From contig JAKSYS010000070.1 of NCBI GenBank assembly GCA_022925895.1, positions 62,001 to 126,000 on the forward strand: a stretch of DNA of 64,000 nt. The letters run 5' to 3'. The position numbers and the translations under genes are program-made. This DNA comes from Fragilaria crotonensis (Eukaryota; Bacillariophyta; Fragilariophyceae; Fragilariales; Fragilariaceae). The first letter of the stretch is position 1, and each line of letters opens with the position of its first letter. A model generated the notes under the pieces. The model worked only from the letters and a program-made list of their open reading frames with translations, searched no databases and was not told the origin of the DNA. Shown here in pieces: positions 43,183-53,290 of the stretch.

Positions 43183-44775
43183 TCAGATAATCTCGCATCC
43201 AAGCCTTGACAGTACCACAGTCATCCATGTCCGAACCATTGCCTGAAGAACTTCCAATCCTGGGTGGACCAAGTGCTTACCAACTGCATTGGATTTGTCG
43301 ACCTGTCGATTGTCTGGTCTGGCCAAGGTAAGCCAGTATCCGTCAACGATATCGAAACCGTCGTAGCTGTCGAGTACTCGCAAGGCAACATTGTTGAATG
43401 CATCAACCATGTGCGGCGATGTTGTGAAGGCTTGGGGTTGTCCAGGACTCCATCCTGGCCCATAATTGCCCCACTTCATCCAGCCAGCGCTGGTCGTTTG
43501 AAAGATTTTTATGCGGGCTGGCATGGATGAGATGAAATGCACCAAATCTGTCAGGTTTTCTCGGTATTCATCAATGCAAGCGTCCTTGCTTGGATCTGAC
43601 AAATACCTAGGACCGCTGGTTTCGATGCGGTGTCTGCAGAAGGCACCAATATCATGCAAGCCACTGTTGAAGAGTATGACAACATCTTCTTGCTCCAAAT
43701 TCAATTCATCGAGCGATGATGTGACGTTGTGTATCATTTTTGAGATACCACCATTTGTTGCGATCCTAGTAACTTTGACCAAGGGAGAGTGAGCCCAACC
43801 AATCATCATGTCAATTTGTAGGCGCATCACAGAGTCTCCGATAAAGACAAAATGGAGAGGCTTTCCTTGAAGCAGATTCTTGACACACCTATTGATCACG
43901 GGTGTGAACGGAACCCGAATGAGGTCACAGTTGGTCGGCTGATAGTCCGCCCAGATACCCAGCGAGTTTCGTCCATCTTGGTAACCTGCGAGGTCGACGA
44001 TCTTGTTCCTGGATCGTCCGTAATTTATCGAGTTGACCTTGTCCACGACTTTCCATGATGCGACACGCAACCCGTCGTCAAGTGACTCTATTCGCAAGTC
44101 ATCAGCACCACAGAGTCTATTAATGTGTGGGCTTGCTGATCCATCACTTGCCACTTCGATGGCGAAAGGAAAGCCTGGCAACAGATGACCTTCATAAGCC
44201 GGATCTGATGACTTGAGGAGAGCCTCGTTTTCTGAGATTGGATAATTCCCAATATCCTCACCATTGGAGAAGGTCAAGACGACTTCCACCCAATACTTGC
44301 CTACATCCCGCGGCAAAAACTCAATTCTGTACCGGCCCCTATTGATGGAGGTCACCTTACCTGTGAGAATTGAAGGTCCATACATACGGACGTAGAATTG
44401 AGCCCAATTATGGGTCGAGCAGCGGGGCGACTGACATTGAACAATGAGCGTGATAATGTTTTGAGCCAAATGAGGTCCAGGTGTTATGTATTCGATCTGA
44501 TACAATGGAGCATCGGTGTACGAGGGACGGGCCCATCCAGTGTAGCCAGGTAGCTCGCCAAGCCCAATAGAAGGGTATTGCTGATGCGAAGTTGGATCTG
44601 GACTGAAGGACAGATTAGATGAAGCATTTATGGTCCCTGCATCCGTGACCGGAACTTGTGAGACATCGTCAGAGTTACTCGGAGAAAACCTACATCCGAC
44701 TGCAACGAGCGAGCTGAGAGCACGAGCGGCGAGAATCACCACTGCAAGGATGACCACGCTTATCGACTTCGCCAT
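43183..44775 (-). CDS. NXPE-like protein: filamin-type domain plus PC-esterase/SGNH domain
   Basis: A single 530-residue ORF. The N-terminus is a signal or signal-anchor (ISVVILAVVILAARALSSLVA). Residues about 85-210 resemble a filamin/immunoglobulin-like repeat (GPSILTGKVTSINRGRYRIEF, then GKYWVEVVLTFSNGEDIGNYP and GFPFAIEV). The C-terminal half is a PC-esterase: FIGDSVMRLQ at 312-321 provides the catalytic Ser of the GDS block, VVILFNSGLHDIG a middle motif, and KHLVHPG near 510 the His. This two-domain plan is that of the animal NXPE family; related SGNH enzymes acetylate or esterify glycans in the Golgi. The substrate is unknown. It converges on the methyltransferase gene with 79 bp between stops. 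Confidence 0.8.
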   Translation of the reverse strand: MAKSISVVILAVVILAARALSSLVAVGCRFSPSNSDDVSQVPVTDAGTINASSNLSFSPDPTSHQQYPSIGLGELPGYTGWARPSYTDAPLYQIEYITPGPHLAQNIITLIVQCQSPRCSTHNWAQFYVRMYGPSILTGKVTSINRGRYRIEFLPRDVGKYWVEVVLTFSNGEDIGNYPISENEALLKSSDPAYEGHLLPGFPFAIEVASDGSASPHINRLCGADDLRIESLDDGLRVASWKVVDKVNSINYGRSRNKIVDLAGYQDGRNSLGIWADYQPTNCDLIRVPFTPVINRCVKNLLQGKPLHFVFIGDSVMRLQIDMMIGWAHSPLVKVTRIATNGGISKMIHNVTSSLDELNLEQEDVVILFNSGLHDIGAFCRHRIETSGPRYLSDPSKDACIDEYRENLTDLVHFISSMPARIKIFQTTSAGWMKWGNYGPGWSPGQPQAFTTSPHMVDAFNNVALRVLDSYDGFDIVDGYWLTLARPDNRQVDKSNAVGKHLVHPGLEVLQAMVRTWMTVVLSRLGCEII

Positions 44776-45019
44776 GTTGATTTCTGTGATTTCTATCTAC
44801 TACTACCAGGGTTTGGTATGACCTACCATCTGGTAGAAGGTTGATATGTAAAATTTCAAACTCGTGGAAGCATTTTATCTTGTCGATTACAAAAAAATGG
44901 AAAGAGCGTGGGCATAGCCATGCGAATAGGGGTGATGGTAGTCCAATGAGTCGGTGATCTATAGGGATGCAAAGCCCCGTAACGTTTGTCCTGCGGTCGA
45001 AATGAATACTGCACTATTA

Positions 45020-45423
45020 CTATTTCTTTTTCTTTCCAGCTCCCTTCTTGGGGGGTCCTTTTCCTCGTCGACGCAACGTCTCCAACTTCTCGATTCTTCG
45101 TTCTTCCAGCTCTGTTTGATAACCAGGTGTCGCCTGTAAGGTTTGGAGGGGTAATTAGAACGAGATTTTCTTGCACTTGACACAGTTTGGTTACCAAACA
45201 AATTTCGTCTTATTCCAACCAGTGCGCTCACCATTTTCGCAAACTTTTCCAATTTTTCCGGATAGTAACGCGCAATATAAGCACCTCGATGCATTCGTTT
45301 CAAAGACTGGTAGCCTGTTTTCAAATTGAGCTGCGGTAAGGCTCCAAAGATTTCAAATTGGAGTTTTTGAATGGATGCCTTAGCGGCTGGAGTGAGGAGC
45401 AGCTTTGTCGCTGAGGACGACAT
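45020..45423 (-). CDS. MRPS33: Mitochondrial small-subunit ribosomal protein mS33
   Basis: Exons are 45423-45232 and 45133-45020; the 98-nt intron (GTGAGC...ACAG) is phase 0. The 101-residue product is close to the usual size of about 105. The N-terminal half has LQFEIFGALP and GAYIARYYPEKLEKFAKM. The second exon gives ATPGYQTELEERRIEKLETL followed by RRRGKGPPKKGAGKKKK, the diagnostic mS33 C-terminus, which reads correctly only after splicing. It is a component of the mitoribosome head region. ATG 45423 (MSSSATKLL) is the first ATG; the open frame upstream has no ATG. The basic N-terminus may suffice for mitochondrial import. Confidence 0.88.
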
Positions 45424-46025
45424 CAGAGCGCACGTGCAATATCGTTGAAGAAAGGGATTGCAATTCAAGAGGGCGACGGCAGTCAAAGAAGCGTAACAAT
45501 GAGGGGGACCGTCCGTGCAGTCAGTATGCAGATCGATGTTCTGCCTTCTGCCATCGTCTCCGTCATGACCAAATAATCCCGTACAGATGCAAGACGAAGG
45601 ACTCGACGACGTGTGCTGTGTCCTGTTGACAGTCGAGCAACAGTACGAGGTATGTATAGTATAGTATCATAGAAGGGAGTACACTCTATGTCATATTATT
45701 AGTACTGTAGGGGAGAGTGCAGTACTGATGTGTTTGCTACTGTAGTACTTCAGTGGTGAACACCACAAATCTTCTAACAACCATAGCGCCCAGAGCCTGT
45801 GTCGACAGAAACCAAAACAAAGCGGGGCAAAACGAAAACCCACAGGGCGGTCTGAACTCTGAACACCGACATGTGTGGCGAGAGTGCGACAGGAGGAATA
45901 AGAGTATGCAACAAGTATACGTCTAGTAACTAATAATGCATAAAGACTACCATAGTGGACACGTGAAAGTGCTGAGAGGGCCGATCTTCGCTTTCTGCTT
46001 TTATGCTGTCAAAGCTCTGCTCAAC
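45424..46025. other. Spacer
   Basis: Contains the presumed promoter of the mS33 gene on the left side. No other gene or repeat was recognised. Confidence 0.4.
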
Positions 46026-47102
46026 TTACACAACTTTGATGACGCATTTACCCTTTGATCGTCCTGACCAAAGCTTTTGTGCTGCGACATTGAAGTCCTC
46101 CAACGAAGCAGCTTCAGTGTCGATTATGACCTGGATGGCTCCAGTTTTGAGATGACGAGATATATCATCCAAGTCTTGACCGCTGGGATTCATGAAGATA
46201 TACTCCCAAGTCCCATGCTTGGAAGCAGCAGCGCGAGACGCAGCGCGATTGCGCTTGGCAAACAAGAACATCTTGATGAAGAAGCTGGGAGGTCCCATAG
46301 CGTCTGTGATGGCTTCAATTGAAGGCTGTCCTGAAATAGAAACAATCTTCCCACCCTGCTTGAGTAACCCTCCCATACGGCTTGCTTCATTGCACGTGTC
46401 AAACGCCACATCAAAGTCTTGACCCTCCAGCACTTTACTAAAGTCCTCCGACTTGTAGTCCACGACTTGATCGGCTCCGAGCTTCAAACAGAGTTCAACT
46501 CCTGCTCCTGCACTGGCGGTCGTACAGACATAAGAGGCACCAAGCATAGTCTTGGCGATTTGAATGGCAAGAGACCCAACACCGCCCGCACCACCAGCGA
46601 TAAATACCTTACTTCCCTTCGTGACTCCACCGCGACGGAGGGCCTGCAGAGCCGTCAGTCCAGCCAAAGGCACGGCCGCTGCTTCCGAGAAGGAAACATT
46701 GGAAGGTTTAAATCCAAACGAGCTCACATCATCCACAACATACTCTGCCAAGGCGCCAAACTTCATTCCTTTTGTATCCAATCTTGCATACACTTCATCT
46801 CCCACCTTGAACTTGTGGACGTCCGATCCCACCTCTTGAACGACTCCGGCAACGTCGTAACCGATGACATTCTGATCGTATACTTCTGGTATAAGTGCCG
46901 CGAGCCCACCCTGAACTCTAATTTTGTCGATGGGATTGAGGGCAGCAGCGTGTACCCGAATAAGAATCTCAGTCGCGGTTGTAATGGTTGGTTTGGGGAT
47001 GGTGCATACCTGCAAAGTGGAATCCACAGCTGGTCCGTAGTGCTGAAAACATACAGCTCGCATCGTTGCCGCGGACGGATGTGCTGGAAGTTTAGGGGCC
47101 AT
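46026..47102 (-). CDS. Zinc-less MDR oxidoreductase (quinone oxidoreductase/RTN4IP1-like)
   Basis: A single 358-residue ORF, typical for the medium-chain dehydrogenase/reductase superfamily. The catalytic N-domain shows VHAAALNPIDKIRVQG, IGYDVAGVVQEVG and FKVGDEVYARL. The Rossmann fold has VFIAGGAGGVGSLAIQIAK (167-185), the NADPH-binding GGAGGVG, followed by LGADQVVDYKSEDF and FDTCNEASRMGGLLKQGGKI. The structural-zinc cysteine cluster and catalytic zinc ligands of alcohol dehydrogenases are absent. The family reduces quinones or enones with NADPH. There is no clear targeting peptide beyond a short Ala/Pro-rich start, so it is probably cytosolic. Confidence 0.9.
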   Translation of the reverse strand: MAPKLPAHPSAATMRAVCFQHYGPAVDSTLQVCTIPKPTITTATEILIRVHAAALNPIDKIRVQGGLAALIPEVYDQNVIGYDVAGVVQEVGSDVHKFKVGDEVYARLDTKGMKFGALAEYVVDDVSSFGFKPSNVSFSEAAAVPLAGLTALQALRRGGVTKGSKVFIAGGAGGVGSLAIQIAKTMLGASYVCTTASAGAGVELCLKLGADQVVDYKSEDFSKVLEGQDFDVAFDTCNEASRMGGLLKQGGKIVSISGQPSIEAITDAMGPPSFFIKMFLFAKRNRAASRAAASKHGTWEYIFMNPSGQDLDDISRHLKTGAIQVIIDTEAASLEDFNVAAQKLWSGRSKGKCVIKVV

Positions 47103-47758
47103 GGTGGAGGTTGGAGATTATTATGCTTCAATTTAGATCCAGATTGAGTGCGAAGTCGATCCTTTCCTTGTGGCGAGTGTTACATGTTGTGAGTTGTGAA
47201 GCTATAGGAACAGTCGCGATCTTAGTCTTCAGTCAGGATCTGGGCTTTGAAAAGTGCGCCAAGCGAACTCAATAATAACTCAATTGGTTGAGGCTGTACT
47301 TGTTCTCCAGAAAGTACTTCGGAACTTGCAAACGTACATACAATCGTACCTTGTCGCTCTAGTACGAGTCTGTACAAGGTATGTATTAATTATTAATACA
47401 AGGTGCCCAGTACCGGTACTACCGGTACTTGTGGCATGATACCAAAAAACTGGAATCTTTTATCTACTATGCAGGTATTGTACTACTCGGTAAGAAGTAC
47501 TTGTACTCGGTACTCGGAGTACTAGTACCGAACTGCAAACTTCAAAAGCAATGAAAATCGCAGTAATTGTAGACTTCGATGTTGATATGTGATGAGCATC
47601 ATCATAGATGCTAACACCCAACGCGCTACATTCATGATCTCGCCGCTTTATGCGTCGCAGTTCCAATTTCAATTGTGCGAAAAAGACTTCTACGGAACAG
47701 CTCTTGTGGGTATTCTGGCGCATCGAGATTTTGAAAGACGTCGACCGTGCTAACGGAT
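47103..47758. other. Shared upstream region of two divergent genes
   Basis: The oxidoreductase runs left and the glycosyltransferase right from this 656-bp spacer, so both promoters must be here. 47390-47530 is GTAC-rich. No core promoter motif could be isolated. Confidence 0.45.
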
Positions 47759-49084
47759 ATGTCCAACCGAAATTCACTGAACCTGCAATGCCGTTCACGT
47801 CGATCACGCATACGAACGCACATGAACAGGTTGACACTTTGCCTATTCTTAATTGTCATCATCCCCGGATTCCAACTTTTTGAAGCCAATAAAGCTCTTA
47901 ATTCGTCTCTCAGACCACAGTCAGATGACGCCTTTTCAATACCGCCTAAACCTTCGTCATTGATCAACGGCGTCTTTATCATGAAGGTTTCGTTCGCACA
48001 TCAAGCTTGTCGAACGATCTGCTTTCTGACAACTTTTCTCGAAACGCCATATCCTATTCATATTTTTGCGGACAATAACTATACTTCTCAACAACTGGAA
48101 GAGATCCAGTCGTACGCTGGCAATTTCAGCGTCACCATCAGTGTTGACACCGAGCGGTGGAAGCAGTTACCTCCGACCTTGACTCCAGCCGAACGAGATG
48201 CTGTGCGCAAAAAGTGCACCAACCTTTCGAATCCAGAGGAAGCCAAATGCATTTTAAACACTCCACTTTCTTACATTTATATGGGATACTGGCGATACAT
48301 GCTCATGGCTTACGAGCCCGCCCTCCAACCGTTCGAATACTTCATCTCTATTGACGTCGACGCCAGTTTTACCAAGCCCTTTTCTGATCCATTTGCCATC
48401 CTCGCCAGGAATGATTTAATTGGTATGTTCAATGTCGACCTGATACAGTCTGGACCGTTCGCAAGCGGCATCCAACATACGGCGAACGCATTGTTTTCTT
48501 TGGAGGAGCGACGAAACGCTTACCTCGACACACCTCGCAACGGATATTTTAACAAGAATGGTAGGTATGTGAATCAACAAGGCCAACCTCCGTCTTTCTG
48601 GGGCTATTTCTTTGGTGGGCGACTGGACTTTTTCCGCTCGCCGAAATTCCGCGATTTTGCGAAGCGAATGGTCCCCTACACGTATCAATATCGAACCGAC
48701 GAACAAGTAGTCATTGGTGTAGCATGGGCGCTCTTGGCCGGACCGAGGGTATGGTTTTTATCTCAGCGCAACATATCGATGGGCCTTTACCATCAAGGGT
48801 GGGTTGACCATCAACAAGTAGTTAGTACTGCGGCTCGCCAGCCTAGTCCCCAGGAGATGGCAGCACAGAAGCATAACACTTCACGGTATTGGTTCCACAC
48901 GCTTGGCGAATGGGGCAGATTTCAGCGCGCGTCGCAGCATGATTTGCTACTCGTGGAAGAATACGTCGAGACACTGGGTTATGAAGAGGGTCACAGGTGG
49001 GAGAAATGTAAATGCGCCCGACCAAAAGTTCCCTATGTGTTGCGGAGGGCGTGTCCAAACTACAAAGCCATGTATGTAGACTAG
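47759..49084 (+). CDS. Type II membrane GT-A glycosyltransferase
   Basis: ATG 47759 gives 441 residues; a second ATG at 47822 starts immediately before the membrane helix (LTLCLFLIVIIPGFQLF), which is preceded by an Arg-rich cytosolic stub. The lumenal catalytic domain has FEYFISIDVDASF with the metal-binding DVD at about 199-201. It also has WGYFFGGRLDFFRSPKFRDF, YRTDEQVVIGVAW and a late HQGWVD. This is the layout of a Golgi nucleotide-sugar transferase and recalls GT15 (Kre2/Mnt1 mannosyltransferase) or GT34 members, but I cannot fix the family or donor. Several N-x-S/T sites fit a lumenal orientation. No introns are needed. Confidence 0.78.
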   Translation: MSNRNSLNLQCRSRRSRIRTHMNRLTLCLFLIVIIPGFQLFEANKALNSSLRPQSDDAFSIPPKPSSLINGVFIMKVSFAHQACRTICFLTTFLETPYPIHIFADNNYTSQQLEEIQSYAGNFSVTISVDTERWKQLPPTLTPAERDAVRKKCTNLSNPEEAKCILNTPLSYIYMGYWRYMLMAYEPALQPFEYFISIDVDASFTKPFSDPFAILARNDLIGMFNVDLIQSGPFASGIQHTANALFSLEERRNAYLDTPRNGYFNKNGRYVNQQGQPPSFWGYFFGGRLDFFRSPKFRDFAKRMVPYTYQYRTDEQVVIGVAWALLAGPRVWFLSQRNISMGLYHQGWVDHQQVVSTAARQPSPQEMAAQKHNTSRYWFHTLGEWGRFQRASQHDLLLVEEYVETLGYEEGHRWEKCKCARPKVPYVLRRACPNYKAMYVD

Positions 49085-49221
49085 TAGATCTGGTGGTTGT
49101 GGGTCGAGACATGAAAAATGGATACAAGCCGGAAGGATATGTACCACCGGATAATCTTATTCAAATGATAAAGATGACGTTAACGTCCCTCGTCCTTTTC
49201 AGGCATGACAATCCAAGTTTT

Positions 49222-50077
49222 TTATGTGATTGTGGTTTCGGGCCGATGTGCCGGGATCTCCAAATCTTCTGGGCCTAGGTTGCGTCCGCTAATTTCATCA
49301 GTTCCGTCGCCAGAACTCAACTTCCACCAGCTGAGAGAAAAGATGGGAACCTTCTGTACGCACGAGGTGTAAACGATGGCGTAGAGTCCAATGTTGATTG
49401 CAGCGATGCCGCATCCCAATGCCACGGCTGGGTCAATCCACCACGCTTCCGGAATTTGCTTGATAATGATCGTATTGACAAAAAGCGCAGTCGACAATAT
49501 AGTTCCAATCAAGGAGCAAATGCCATCCTTGTGGAGGGATGCACTATTGAGTGCCACAGAGTAATGGAACTTGATAACCGTCATGGATCCAAAGATGAAG
49601 ATGGAAGCGGTGGAAATCCCCAGAAGCACTTTCAATGATTCTGCATCTTCCATACCCCTGAGAAAATCACTGACTGCTTGGGTCGTGATGAAGATTCCCA
49701 AAATAAACAAAATGACGGAAATGGCTACAGATGCTCGCTTTTCACGCTTTTGCAGTGTGACTTCAATGGCCGGGTCCAGCTCAGGAGCATAGAAGCGCCA
49801 CAAGACAACTGCAGACGAAAGAAAATCGACACAATTCTCCAACCCGTAACATAGAATCAACGAGGAACCAGTAGTCTGCAGGAAACGAGTGTGCCACGGA
49901 TTGAATTAGTGTTAGTATGCAGCAACTACATCGCAGAACAAACAGGCCAGAGTTGCCTGTGTCACGTACGAAGTAGAGAGAAATTCCCGTAATCGCTGCA
50001 ATCGAGGTAATCGCAATGCTGATCCACGATAACCAATAGGCGTGTCGTGTGGTAGGAGCGCTCCACCAGGTTGGCAT
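49222..50077 (-). CDS. TMEM163-like cation transporter
   Basis: Exons are 50077-49970 and 49875-49222, joined in phase 0 across a 94-nt intron (GTACGT...GCAG), giving 253 aa. Six hydrophobic segments are expected: WLSWISIAITSIAAITGISLY, SLILCYGLENCVDFLSSAVVL, ASVAISVILFILGIFITTQ, VLLGISTASIFIFGSMTV, SLIGTILSTALFVNTIII and PAVALGCGIAAINIGLYAIV. The phrase YGLENCVDFLSS is the metal-site helix of the TMEM163 branch of cation-diffusion proteins, completed only by splicing. TMEM163 moves zinc out of the cytosol into vesicles. It ends 137 bp from the convergent glycosyltransferase stop. Confidence 0.82.
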
Positions 50078-50515
50078 GGTTGTTGTTGTTCAAACTTTAA
50101 ACCTTGGGACTGAGGTGGGTTATTTATTTTTGTATCCCATGGATATGACTCCAAGATGCCTGTCTCCAACATTTACAGTAAATGACAGCACCTCAACGCT
50201 TTGTATTGTACTGTAGTACTCGGAGTACTCGTTATACGTTGTACTGTACGTTGTACTTTGGACTTTGGAATGAAAGTACTGTCCTAGTAGCACCCTGTAC
50301 AGTACATCGTACCGTAGTTCGAGTACTTGTACCTGGTACTGGTACCAGGTCTATTGCAATATGCATACTTTGCCTCTACCGGTAGAAAATTGGATACTGG
50401 AGTACAGTGTAACAAAAACGGGGAAAGTACTCAGTGCATAGACACATAAACCATTCTTTATTACGAGTTCAACCGCAGATTCCATTATGCTTCCGACGAG
50501 TCGCCACTCGCCACT
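50078..50515. other. GTAC-rich spacer
   Basis: 50205-50410 is one of the densest GTAC stretches in the window, including GAGTACTTGTACCTGGTAC. It lies upstream of the TMEM163-like gene and downstream of the SNARE gene. Confidence 0.5.
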
Positions 50516-51232
50516 TCAGGCACGATTGCGATACTTGCCTTCCAGAAAATTCAGCCCGCGGGCATTTAGGCGCCTTTGTTTGTACCCTGCCGTATCCAGG
50601 TTACTCTCAATGACATTCATCGTGTCCGTCGACGCGTGAATCTCGCTGGAAATGTTGTTCTGAAGGTTTGCCAAATTCGACAATGTTGCAGACGCATTAT
50701 CTAACAGGCCTTCAATTTCGCGGTCATTTTGAGCTAGATCATTCAACTCTGAAGCGTGAGTTTCTCTCAGGATAGAAACCCCATGCAATATGTCAGTCTT
50801 GTCGCTCTCCACGTATGATGCACATTCGCTATTATTGTGTTTCGAAGGCATCGTTGATTTGTTGAAAATTCTGGGTGTAGAGTCAGTCGGGGATGAATTA
50901 CCATGTTTCGTCGCCGATCCCCCTTTGGACGGAGTTGACTTCTTAGGTGGCTTAATGCGAGATTCTATCGCTCTTCCACCAAACTTCATCGTCCATCGCC
51001 CAAGACGATTCTGGAGACGGCGAGATTCTGCTTGCGCATCATCCAGACGATCTGTCTCGTTGAGGATGTTATTGAGCTTGTAGTTCTGACGCTTTATTTC
51101 CTCCAGGCTCAGATTCCCACCTTCTTCGCAGTCAAGGAGATCTTCGTTGATGATCTTCAATGCATCGATGGTCTTCCGCTGTGCATGAAATGCCTTGTCG
51201 AGCGTTTTGACCTGTGTCGAACTTGTTGCCAT
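50516..51232 (-). CDS. SNAP25-like Qbc-SNARE
   Basis: ATG 51232 (MATSSTQVKTLDKAF) opens a 238-residue frame. There are two heptad-rich SNARE-like segments. One lies near the N-terminus (DALKIINEDLL...LEEIKRQNYKLNNILNETDR, then ESRRLQNRLGRW) and one near the C-terminus (ETHASELNDLAQNDREIEGL, LANLQNNISSEIHASTDTM). They are joined by a Pro/Ser/Lys-rich linker. There is no transmembrane helix, as in SNAP25/SNAP29, whose two helices join the four-helix fusion complex. The candidate zero-layer glutamines are in KRQNYKL and LQNNI. There is no Cys cluster in the linker for palmitoylation, more like SNAP29. The upstream open frame begins with TTG and is not needed. Confidence 0.78.
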   Translation of the reverse strand: MATSSTQVKTLDKAFHAQRKTIDALKIINEDLLDCEEGGNLSLEEIKRQNYKLNNILNETDRLDDAQAESRRLQNRLGRWTMKFGGRAIESRIKPPKKSTPSKGGSATKHGNSSPTDSTPRIFNKSTMPSKHNNSECASYVESDKTDILHGVSILRETHASELNDLAQNDREIEGLLDNASATLSNLANLQNNISSEIHASTDTMNVIESNLDTAGYKQRRLNARGLNFLEGKYRNRA

Positions 51233-51713
51233 GGAGGCAATATTGTTCACGACTGTGGTGTGCAAATCTGTGTATTATGGACCCTTTTTTTAGCGCAAAT
51301 ACTTTGACAGCAACAAGGCATATTTCGCGGGTAACATCAAATCGATTTACCGGTACAGTAGTGTTTGTCGTTTGTCACGGTTACGACTGAAGTGTGTTCA
51401 AGTATCGACCTATGCATACTGCATACGTACCATGTACCATGGGCTACTATAAACTATACGTATCACGTATTACTGTCAGCGCCTGATGGTCGCTGGGTCG
51501 ACCCACGACCAATTCAAGTCGGGGCTGTGAGTTTGAAGGTGAGGTAGAATACAACGATAATAAGTATGTCTGGTGTCATTCAAGTACTTATACAACAACA
51601 TGCATATGTTCATACCTGCTACAACTGGTACTCGGGTACAAGATAATCGGGAGTACTTGTGCTAAAGTACGAGTAATCCTTTCGCCACCAGTATATTAAT
51701 CCCTCTCACTTGC
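51233..51713. other. Spacer
   Basis: Upstream region of the SNARE gene. Several GTAC words and no gene. Confidence 0.4.
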
Positions 51714-52944
51714 TTACAGTAGCAAAGCTTGCAACATGTTGCACCTGCCTTGTGAAACAGCATTTGATAGGTGCTGTAGGTTGCAAGCCAGATAGTGAAC
51801 CACGCGGGACCATCCAGGATGATCAGTGTTAGGTAGCTGCGGAAAAAGCACATCACCGATCCTGTCTTCGGTAATTTGGAAAGGTAACTCTTGCTGTGTC
51901 GAATGAAGCATACGAATGAGCGACTTTAAAGCACCGGACATGGATGACATGTCCTTTCCAAGGTTATATACTCTCTTTTCATGTATAAGTTTAGCGCAAG
52001 TCGTCAGAGGAATGATCCGCCACTCCTTCGCATGTAGGGACATGGATAATAGTAGCTGTGCCACCTGACTCCAGGCTACCTGAATCTCGTCCCAGCCCAA
52101 ATCGCCTTTCGGACAGAAAGCCAGGCGGAATTCGTTGATAAGAGGATATCGCAAACCGCGCTTGTCGATAACTAATGAAAACAGCGATAGGTCAACAGCA
52201 GCAAGTTTTTCAATCTCCATTTCTGCTATCTGCAGCGTTGATGTGAGCTGGTTCTGAGTGTGAGACATTGCGCGAGCCTCCAATTGCAGCGCATTTTCTT
52301 CGTTAGCCATGGTCACGTCCATCTCGTCCAACTCAATCGATATTTCCTCTTGCTCTTTCTTGAGCTGCTTGAGGTGAGCGAGCTCCTCTTCCTGCTGTGA
52401 TATCGCCTGCAAAAGCAAAGCTATTTCGTTTTCAAATGCTGACTCAATTCTATAACGAACGGAAGTGAGATGTGTTACACGAATAGATGAATCATCATAG
52501 ATCAACAAACCTTTCGATGACACTATCCTGTGGCTCGTCGAAACTTGGAGGAAACATGCCGTTGGTAAGTGTTCTTTCTAGACCACGAAGGCGTTCCTGT
52601 TGCGCTTTGACCTCAGAGTTATAGGCTTGACATTCGTGTCCTAGACGTTCAGAATCTGCCTCCAAGGCTCTTGCAGCACTAAAAGGTGTGAGAGAAAGAA
52701 AGTTACCTCATATCTGTACCACCAAGGTGACGCACCGATCGAGACAATCAACGCAAAGCCAAATTCCTTCTTCGACTACATTGCCCTCTGTTACTTTGAG
52801 GAGTGTTTCTGCCTGATTCAAGGCGCTTAGAGGAGTTTTGACTGAATCGAGATGCACAAAGGAGGCATCCAAGTTCGATGATGTCCTTGGAAGGTCTTTC
52901 AAAGACTTGATGTGGTTACCACAGCGACAAGAAGGAATCGCCAT
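51714..52944 (-). CDS. ATG6: Beclin 1 / ATG6 autophagy protein
   Basis: Three exons: 52944-52736, 52678-52511 and 52449-51714. The introns are 57 and 61 nt, both GT-AG and phase-consistent, giving 370 aa. The N-terminus has the cysteine pair of the family (SCRCGNH and LCVDCLDR at 64-67). A long coiled coil follows (about 70-195: ALEADSERLGHECQAYNSE, QQEEELAHLKQLKKEQEEI). The C-terminal evolutionarily conserved domain is marked by YPLINEFRLAFCPKGDLGWDEIQVAWSQ (split here for reading) and LLLSMSLHAKEWRI. ATG6 is a subunit of the VPS34 PI3-kinase complex that starts autophagosome formation and endosomal sorting. It is shorter than the human protein (about 450). Confidence 0.9.
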
Positions 52945-53290
52945 TGTCCATGGGACTCAGTGTTCTGCCTTGTCTGAACTCTGATGAAGTTTACTTCGAC
53001 GATATACACTGTACTCGGAGTAATTCTGTAATTGCATGTATTTCGACGTACTGTACATACACACGGAGTACACTTCTGCTGAACTCATACTGTACTCTGT
53101 ACTGTGCTACGAGGACGTGGTACTTAAAGTTACATCTACTTCCGACTCCCGGAAGGTCCGGCAATACGGGCGAAGTCCTGAATAAAGGAAGTATGCGCGC
53201 CCGCCGGGAGGGAAACAAGTTCCGATCTATGTCTGGCTGGCGCAAAATTGGATGTGCCGGCGTGGTGGTGACACGGCTGACGTCTGTAAG
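52945..53290. other. Spacer upstream of ATG6
   Basis: Probable promoter region of the ATG6 gene on the left, with several GTAC words at 53010-53130. No gene. Confidence 0.4.

Noticed and set aside
45023-45486. A 175-residue unspliced ORF at the mS33 locus
   Set aside because: It reads through the intron and loses the diagnostic GKGPPKKGAGKKK end; it also begins with TTG rather than ATG.
51714-52523. Beclin start at the TTG/ATG within 52523-52449
   Set aside because: The three-exon model restores the N-terminal cysteine pairs and a continuous coiled coil with proper GT-AG sites, so the longer protein is preferred.
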